NCBI GenBank assembly: GCA_020850915.1
Contig: JADZDV010000212.1
Coordinates: forward strand, 1 to 17,816
Source of the DNA: Chloroflexota bacterium
GTDB lineage: Bacteria; Chloroflexota; UBA6077; JADZDV01
Length of the DNA stretch: 17,816 nucleotides
Direction: 5' to 3'
Part shown: positions 13,623 through 17,816 of the stretch, one piece after another
Layout of the letters: each line of letters starts with the position of its first letter
How positions within the stretch are numbered: position 1 is the stretch's first letter
Notes under the pieces: model-generated
Database searches by the model: none
What the model was told of the DNA's origin: nothing
Seen by the model: only the letters and a program-made list of their open reading frames with translations
Made by a program: the position numbers and the translations under genes

Positions 13623-14144
13623 GTGATCGTCGAGTTCGAGGGCAAACGCCCCCGAGTCGCTGAAGGGGCGTTCGTCGCGCCGACGGCCGCGCTCATCGGA
13701 GACGTGCTGCTCGAGGCTGGCGCAAACGTCTGGTACGGGGCCGTCCTGCGCGGCGATTTTGGCAGGATCGTCATCCGCTCCGGATCGAGCATCCAGGACA
13801 ACGTGGTCGTCCACACGGTACCCGACGCCGTGACCGAGGTCGGGCCAGACGCGGTCATTGGCCACGGCGCGGTGGTGGAAGGCTGTTCCATCGGGCGGAG
13901 CGCGCTGATCGGCATGAACGCGACGCTGCTCCGGTACAGCACGGTAGGCGAGGAAGCCGTCGTCGCGGCCGGCTCGGTGCTCCTGGAGCACGCTGTTGTG
14001 CCCGCGAGGCACCTGGCCGCCGGCGTGCCGGCCGAGATCAAGCGCGAGATCGAAGGCGGCGCTCTGGAGTGGGTGCGGGCCGCGGCGCCGGAGTATCAGC
14101 ACATGATGCGCCGCCACCTGGCCGGCGGCCACGGCTCACGCTAG
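13623..14144 (+). CDS. Gamma-carbonic-anhydrase-like left-handed beta-helix protein
   Basis: A 173-residue hexapeptide-repeat protein of the gamma carbonic anhydrase family (YrdA/PaaY/CaiE-like), expected to form trimers with zinc at subunit interfaces. Present are WYGAVLRGDFG (with R43 and D45), IQDNVVVHT (Q58, H64) and VIGHGAVVEGC (H81). The third zinc ligand, His in the usual LHGC, is Glu here (E86), so carbonic anhydrase activity is doubtful. ALIGMNATLL follows where relatives have GMGA. GTG 13623 has GAGGA upstream. It is probably in one transcript with aroC. Its last 9 bases overlap the end of the converging hydrolase gene. Confidence 0.85.
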   Translation: MIVEFEGKRPRVAEGAFVAPTAALIGDVLLEAGANVWYGAVLRGDFGRIVIRSGSSIQDNVVVHTVPDAVTEVGPDAVIGHGAVVEGCSIGRSALIGMNATLLRYSTVGEEAVVAAGSVLLEHAVVPARHLAAGVPAEIKREIEGGALEWVRAAAPEYQHMMRRHLAGGHGSR

Positions 14145-14918
14145 CCGCCAGAGCTGACCCTCCTCCGCGGCCCGCCGCTCGCTCCGCAGCTTGAAGAGGT
14201 GGGTGCGAATGTTCTGCTCGGCCGCCCAGTGCAACCGGCTCTCCAGGCCGAGATAGATCACTGCCCGGAGATCCGGAACGGTCCGGGGGCCGGCTGACAG
14301 CGCGGCAACGATCTGGTCTTCGCGCTGCTGCCGATGCGCCAGGTACTCGTCGATCGTCCCAGCGGGATCGTCGATCGCCGGCCCGTGTCCCGGCAGAACA
14401 CGCGTCAGGCTCAGGGAGCGCAGGCGACGGAGGGACGCCAGGTAGCGCGCCAGGTCGTCCTCACCTCGGCCGACGATCACTGTTCCTGAGCCGGCCATCA
14501 GATCGCCACAGAACGCTACACCAGAGTCCTCCAGCACGAAGCTGACGGAGTCATCGGTGTGCCCGGGCGTCGAGAGCCCCCGCAGCCTGCTGACTCCCAC
14601 GTCGATGCCCGCTTCGTCCGCCAGCGGATGCTCCACTCCTTGGAGCGTCGCGTGGCCGTAGATCGGCGCGCCGGTGCGCGCGGCAAGCGGACGCGCGGCT
14701 GGCAGGTGGTCGCCGTGCCCGTGGGTGACCAGAATGGCCGTGATTCGGCCGCGAGCCGCGGCCGTGGCCAGGATCTGCTCGAGATGCTCAGGCAGGTCCG
14801 GACCGGGGTCGATCACGGCGATCTGATCCCGCCCGACGAGATAGGTGTTTGTGCCCGCCCCGGTCATCGGCCCGGGGTTCGGCGCCAGAACACGGTGGAT
14901 CTCGGCTGGTGCCGTCAT
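14136..14918 (-). CDS. Metallo-beta-lactamase-fold hydrolase, LACTB2-like
   Basis: A 260-residue MBL-fold protein with a complete metal site: THGHGDH (H66, H68, D70, H71), H120 in LSTPGHTDDS, D139 in AFCGDLMAG, and a final His in LPGHGP. The C-terminal 70 residues fit the winged-helix extension of LACTB2-like members, some of which are nucleases. The longer frame begins at 14999, but ATG 14918 has GGAGGG upstream and overlaps the Nudix stop as ATGA, so it is translationally coupled. It is the last gene of the three-gene operon. Likely cytoplasmic; the substrate is unknown. Confidence 0.87.
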   Translation of the reverse strand: MTAPAEIHRVLAPNPGPMTGAGTNTYLVGRDQIAVIDPGPDLPEHLEQILATAAARGRITAILVTHGHGDHLPAARPLAARTGAPIYGHATLQGVEHPLADEAGIDVGVSRLRGLSTPGHTDDSVSFVLEDSGVAFCGDLMAGSGTVIVGRGEDDLARYLASLRRLRSLSLTRVLPGHGPAIDDPAGTIDEYLAHRQQREDQIVAALSAGPRTVPDLRAVIYLGLESRLHWAAEQNIRTHLFKLRSERRAAEEGQLWRLA

Positions 14919-15733
14919 GAAACGCCCTCCTGCCACTCTGCCACAGGCACCGGCAGCCCGTCGTGGATGGCGCCTGGCGCGGGTCGCGGCGGAAGACATC
15001 GGGCCTCCGCGAAGACGTCCTCCAGGCGTTGAAAGACGGCGACGCGTCGGAGCTGCTCTGCTGTCACGAACAGCAGGTCGAACCGCCCCGCGGCGGCTTC
15101 GCGCAGGGCGTCACGCGGCGCGGTCCAGACGCCTTCCGTGTTCTCGATCTGGCAGTGCAGCGCCGTCTGCTCGGCCGGCATCTCGGCCAGAAAGAAGCGC
15201 GTGTCGTAGCGTCGTGGCGAAGTCCTGGGCGTGATCCAGCGCGCGACGTAGAACATGAGGTCCGCCCGCGGGAGCAATCCCTCCCGTTGCGCCAGATCCG
15301 CTAGCGACAGGTCGCCGCGCTGCAGCGCGCCACGCAGCTCGCCGAACCGCGCCGCGCGCGCCGGCTCGGCCAGATCCAGCGGGCTGCCGTCCGCGGAGCT
15401 GGCGAGCAGCACCCCGGCCTCCTCGAACAACTCCCGCAGGCCGGCGATCCAGAGCGAGAGCCCGCCATCCGGGCGCTCCGCCAGCGGATCGCCCTGTGCA
15501 GCCAGGGCGGACCTGAGTGCGATCGGGTCAAGATGGAGCGCGTCAACCTCGGCCGCCGTCGGCTCGTCGTCGTCTCGGATCGTGCCGCCTGGGAAGACGA
15601 ACATGTCTGCCGCGAACCGCATCTCGCGGTGGCGGCGCACCATGAACACTTCGATGCCGGCCGGTCCTTCGCGCAGGAGCACCACCGTGGCCGCCGGCCT
15701 GGGCAGAACGGGCGCCGGCGGCCGGTCGCTCAT
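14915..15733 (-). CDS. Nudix hydrolase, NUDT19-type with interrupted Nudix box
   Basis: A 272-residue Nudix protein. FPGG (47-50) is followed only at 100-108 by RELFEEAGV, so the Nudix box carries an insertion of about 36 residues, the layout known from NUDT19/RP2p. WITPRTSPRRYDTRFFLAEMP (about 166-186) also matches that subfamily, whose characterised members cleave CoA and acyl-CoA diphosphate bonds. CoA hydrolysis here is inferred. The start ATG overlaps the stop of the cysteine ligase gene by four bases (ATGA), and the stop overlaps the next gene in the same way. Confidence 0.87.
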   Translation of the reverse strand: MSDRPPAPVLPRPAATVVLLREGPAGIEVFMVRRHREMRFAADMFVFPGGTIRDDDEPTAAEVDALHLDPIALRSALAAQGDPLAERPDGGLSLWIAGLRELFEEAGVLLASSADGSPLDLAEPARAARFGELRGALQRGDLSLADLAQREGLLPRADLMFYVARWITPRTSPRRYDTRFFLAEMPAEQTALHCQIENTEGVWTAPRDALREAAAGRFDLLFVTAEQLRRVAVFQRLEDVFAEARCLPPRPAPGAIHDGLPVPVAEWQEGVS

Positions 15734-16905
15734 GCGTTGGTGAGGCGTAAGCCGAGCAGGCCGCCCAGCTCACGCGTCGCGCGGGCTCGTTCACCGGACG
15801 GCGGTAGGTCGGCGAGGCGCTGTAGCGAGGCCACCGCCGCGGGCGCATCGAGGTCGTCCTCGAGCGCCGCGATGCCACGCTCCAGTTCCGCCTGGGCGCT
15901 CGAACCATCGCCTGAGCAGCCCTCCTCCCGCGCCGTGCCGGCGAGACCGTTCGCCAGCTCCTGGAATGCCTGCAGCTCCCGTTCGTCGTAGTCAAACGTC
16001 TCACGATAATGGTGGCTGAGCAGCGAGAGACGAATAGCGTCGCCGCTGTACTCGCGGCGAAGCTCGCGGACGAACAGCATGTTCCCCAACGACTTGGACA
16101 TCTTTTCGCCCTGGTAGCGCAGCATGGAGACGTGCATCCAGAAGCGCGAGAACGGCGAGACGCCAGTGAATGACTCCGATTGCGCGATCTCGCTCTCATG
16201 GTGGGGAAAGATCAGGTCTCCTCCACCGCCATGCACGTCAAGCCGCGGTCCGAGGTAACGGTAGGACATGGCGCTGCACTCGATGTGCCAGCCAGGCCGT
16301 CCTGGACCCCAGGGCGTCTCCCAGCTTGGCTCGTCGGGCGCGGACGCCTGCCAGAGGACGAAGTCGAGCGGGTCTTCTTTGTTCGGGTCCTGTGTGTTGG
16401 CGCCCCGCTCGTCCGAGATCTCCAGCATACGTGCGCGCGGCAGGGCACTGAGCGCGCCGTACGTTGGGAAGCGGCCGACCCTGAAGTAGACGTTCGCCCC
16501 GGCCAGGTAGGCGAAGCCCTGGTCCAGCAGCCGGCCGATCATGTCGAGCATGGTTGGCACCTCCTGGCTGGCCCAGGGGTACTGGTCCGGCGGTAGCACG
16601 TTCAGCGTCTCCAGGTCCGCCCGGAAGATCGCCACGTTGCCCTGCGCCAACTCACGCCAGCTCACATCGTCGCGCCGCGCTCGACGCAGCAGGTCGTCGT
16701 CCACGTCGGTCACGTTCTGAACGTACGTCGTCGCGAGCCCCCGGTGTCGCGCGACTCGAATCAGAAGGTCAAAGGTGACGTAGGTGAAGGCGTGGCCCAG
16801 ATGGGTCGTGTCGTACGGCGTGACACCGCACACGTACAGGCGAACGCGGCCATCCGGGCACTCGAACGGCTCCTTACGTCCGCTCCAAGTATTGAAAAGA
16901 AGCAA
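15730..16905 (-). CDS. MshC-like cysteine ligase / short cysteinyl-tRNA synthetase homologue
   Basis: A class I synthetase-fold protein of 391 residues that activates cysteine. Evidence: YVCGVTPYDTTHLGH (C26, HLGH 35-38), C210 in WHIECSAMS, FPHHESE with H235, H236 and E237 (zinc site), and KMSKS at 268-272. The TPYDTTHLGHAFTYVTFD signature resembles MshC, the mycothiol cysteine ligase, more than bacterial CysS, which usually reads PTVYDxxHxGNAR. The protein is also about 70 residues shorter than usual CysS and lacks most of the tRNA anticodon-binding tail. It could be an MshC-type ligase acting on another amine, or an odd CysRS. TTG 16905 is preceded by GGAG at good spacing. It heads the ATGA-coupled operon with the Nudix and MBL genes. 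Confidence 0.85.
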   Translation of the reverse strand: MLLFNTWSGRKEPFECPDGRVRLYVCGVTPYDTTHLGHAFTYVTFDLLIRVARHRGLATTYVQNVTDVDDDLLRRARRDDVSWRELAQGNVAIFRADLETLNVLPPDQYPWASQEVPTMLDMIGRLLDQGFAYLAGANVYFRVGRFPTYGALSALPRARMLEISDERGANTQDPNKEDPLDFVLWQASAPDEPSWETPWGPGRPGWHIECSAMSYRYLGPRLDVHGGGGDLIFPHHESEIAQSESFTGVSPFSRFWMHVSMLRYQGEKMSKSLGNMLFVRELRREYSGDAIRLSLLSHHYRETFDYDERELQAFQELANGLAGTAREEGCSGDGSSAQAELERGIAALEDDLDAPAAVASLQRLADLPPSGERARATRELGGLLGLRLTNA

Positions 16906-16932
16906 CGTTGCTCCGGTGGGGGGTGATGGAGC

Positions 16933-16938
16933 AGTATA
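16933..16938 (-). promoter_or_regulatory. Predicted -10 of the cysteine ligase operon
   Basis: TATACT on the minus strand, 28 bases before the TTG start, with no clear -35. It would give a leader of about 20 bases. Confidence 0.35.
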
Positions 16939-17050
16939 GCCGGCGTCCCCGCGATGGCGCGGTATTCCGGGGCATCGTCCCGGGTGATGGGGACCGAGGC
17001 TCGCTCACGGAGTGCGGCATGGTGCTCGGGCAACCTCGCGGCTACCTCCG

Positions 17051-17079
17051 TTTACCCGCCTGGTACCCTCTGGTAGAGT
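17051..17079 (+). promoter_or_regulatory. Possible promoter of the acyl-CoA dehydrogenase gene
   Basis: TTTACC (17051-17056), 17 bp, TAGAGT (17074-17079), each matching four of six consensus positions. The start would be near 17086, about 55 bases before the ATG. Confidence 0.4.
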
Positions 17080-17140
17080 TACTGACCCGACTGTCTGTGG
17101 TTTGAATCGCGGCCTGGAGATGGCTGGCAGTGGGAGAGCA

Positions 17141-17816
17141 ATGATCGACTTCACCCTGACTGAGGAGCAACTGGCGCTCCAGGAGCTTGCTCGCGAGTTT
17201 GCCGAGCGAGAGATCCAACCCGTCGTCAAGGAGCGCGAGGCGCTCAACGACCCGAGTCAGCGGTTTCCCTGGGATCTCGTCGAGGCTGGCTCGAGCCTTG
17301 GCTTGCGTACCCTTGGCCTCCCGCCCGACTCTGGCGGCGCCGGGGCCAATGCCCTGGCGCAGTGCATCGTTGACGAGGAGCTGGCCTCGGGCGACGTTGG
17401 CGTCGCGACGATCTTCAGCCAGACGTCACGCCTGGCCCGGACCTTGTTCCGCTTCTGCTCTCCCGAGCAGCGCTCCCGCTACCTGGCGCCGGTCTCCGGG
17501 AGCCAACGCGGTCTGATCGCTGTCGCCGACGCTGATGCCGACGCCAGCTCCGAGAGCGCCTCCGGAGCTGGCGAGCGGACTCGGGCGGAACGACAGGGCG
17601 ACGGCTACCTCCTGAACGGCCACAAGCTGATGGTCACGCTCGGCGCCGAGGCGAGCCTGGTCCTCGTCCTGGCTGACGTGAGCGGCCCGGAGCAGGCGTC
17701 CAACGGGCAGCCCGCGGTCTTCCTGGTGTCGAGCCCGGCGGACGGTCTGCGTGTGGGCAAGATCTGGACGAAGGTTGGCCAACGGCTGATCAGCAGCGCG
17801 GACCTGGTGCTTGAAA
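17141..17816 (+). CDS. Acyl-CoA dehydrogenase family protein, partial at the window edge
   Basis: The first 225 residues of an acyl-CoA dehydrogenase, running off the right end without a stop. ATG 17141 follows GGGAG with good spacing. The N-terminal helical domain is recognisable (DFTLTEEQLALQELAREFAE, EREIQPVV, LGLRTLGLPPDSGGAGA), as is the following region (SPEQRSRYLAPV, GDGYLLNGHK). However, the flavin-contacting T-E-P-x-A-G-S-D motif is replaced by an Asp/Ser/Ala-rich stretch (about 131-143), and the usual KxWITNG reads KLMVTLG. It may be a divergent paralogue without ordinary dehydrogenase activity. The missing C-terminal half, with the catalytic base, would help decide. Confidence 0.85.
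   Translation, partial: MIDFTLTEEQLALQELAREFAEREIQPVVKEREALNDPSQRFPWDLVEAGSSLGLRTLGLPPDSGGAGANALAQCIVDEELASGDVGVATIFSQTSRLARTLFRFCSPEQRSRYLAPVSGSQRGLIAVADADADASSESASGAGERTRAERQGDGYLLNGHKLMVTLGAEASLVLVLADVSGPEQASNGQPAVFLVSSPADGLRVGKIWTKVGQRLISSADLVLE

Noticed and set aside
12465..14132. 555-residue minus-strand frame opposite aroC and the gamma-carbonic-anhydrase-like gene
   Set aside because: The opposite strand encodes chorismate synthase beyond doubt; this frame spans two genes and the gap and has no motif.
17051..17080. TGGTACC at 17060-17066, reminiscent of the T-box antiterminator bulge
   Set aside because: The rest of the T-box consensus, a specifier loop and a terminator are absent, and it lies before an acyl-CoA dehydrogenase on the plus strand, not before the cysteine ligase.
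1..17816. CRISPR arrays, tRNA or rRNA genes, insertion sequences, phage genes
   Set aside because: No regularly spaced repeats, no tRNA-like cloverleaf or rRNA text, and no transposase, integrase or phage motif was recognised.

Overview
The window is high-GC bacterial chromosome. Strong G/C third positions, frequent GTG/TTG starts, and a gene set of LysM/C39 protein, CAP protein, TIGR01777-type epimerase, Lin0512 protein and an MshC-like cysteine ligase fit a Chloroflexota bacterium of the Thermomicrobia/Sphaerobacter kind. That placement is an inference from gene content. No rRNA, tRNA, CRISPR array, insertion sequence or phage gene was seen.

Left part (1-1830): a vapBC-type toxin-antitoxin pair with its own promoter is followed by about 300 bp without a recognisable gene. 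Then come two small genes that I believe are real and related. Each encodes a 40-41 residue, very acidic peptide beginning MR and sharing FEDS and [ML]P[VI]EP motifs. Both have a GTG start and a good Shine-Dalgarno sequence. A near-consensus promoter lies before the first, an operator-like palindrome sits in its leader, and two strong hairpins lie between the genes. They converge on a large minus-strand gene (1804-4839) encoding a three-part protein: a peptidase-MA-like domain without its catalytic motif, a full ABC exporter half-transporter, and a cNMP-binding-like C-terminus. The peptide pair plus this fusion is the most novel-looking part of the window.

Middle (5016-12170): a secreted M14-type zinc carboxypeptidase (minus) is divergent from a Lin0512 protein and an amidohydrolase (plus). 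The amidohydrolase converges on a TIGR01777 epimerase at a perfect 14-bp palindrome that contains both stop codons. Upstream of the epimerase, on the same strand, lie a LysM/SH3/C39-peptidase envelope protein, two coupled small membrane proteins, a CAP-domain exoprotein and a small CxxC/CxxC protein. Most of these look like envelope or secreted functions.

Right part (12486-17816): aroC (chorismate synthase) and a gamma-carbonic-anhydrase-like protein with one zinc ligand replaced run forward. They converge, with a 9-base overlap, on a tightly coupled minus-strand operon: MshC/CysS-like cysteine ligase, NUDT19-type Nudix hydrolase, then metallo-beta-lactamase-fold hydrolase, with ATGA overlaps at both junctions. 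The window ends inside an unusual acyl-CoA dehydrogenase gene.
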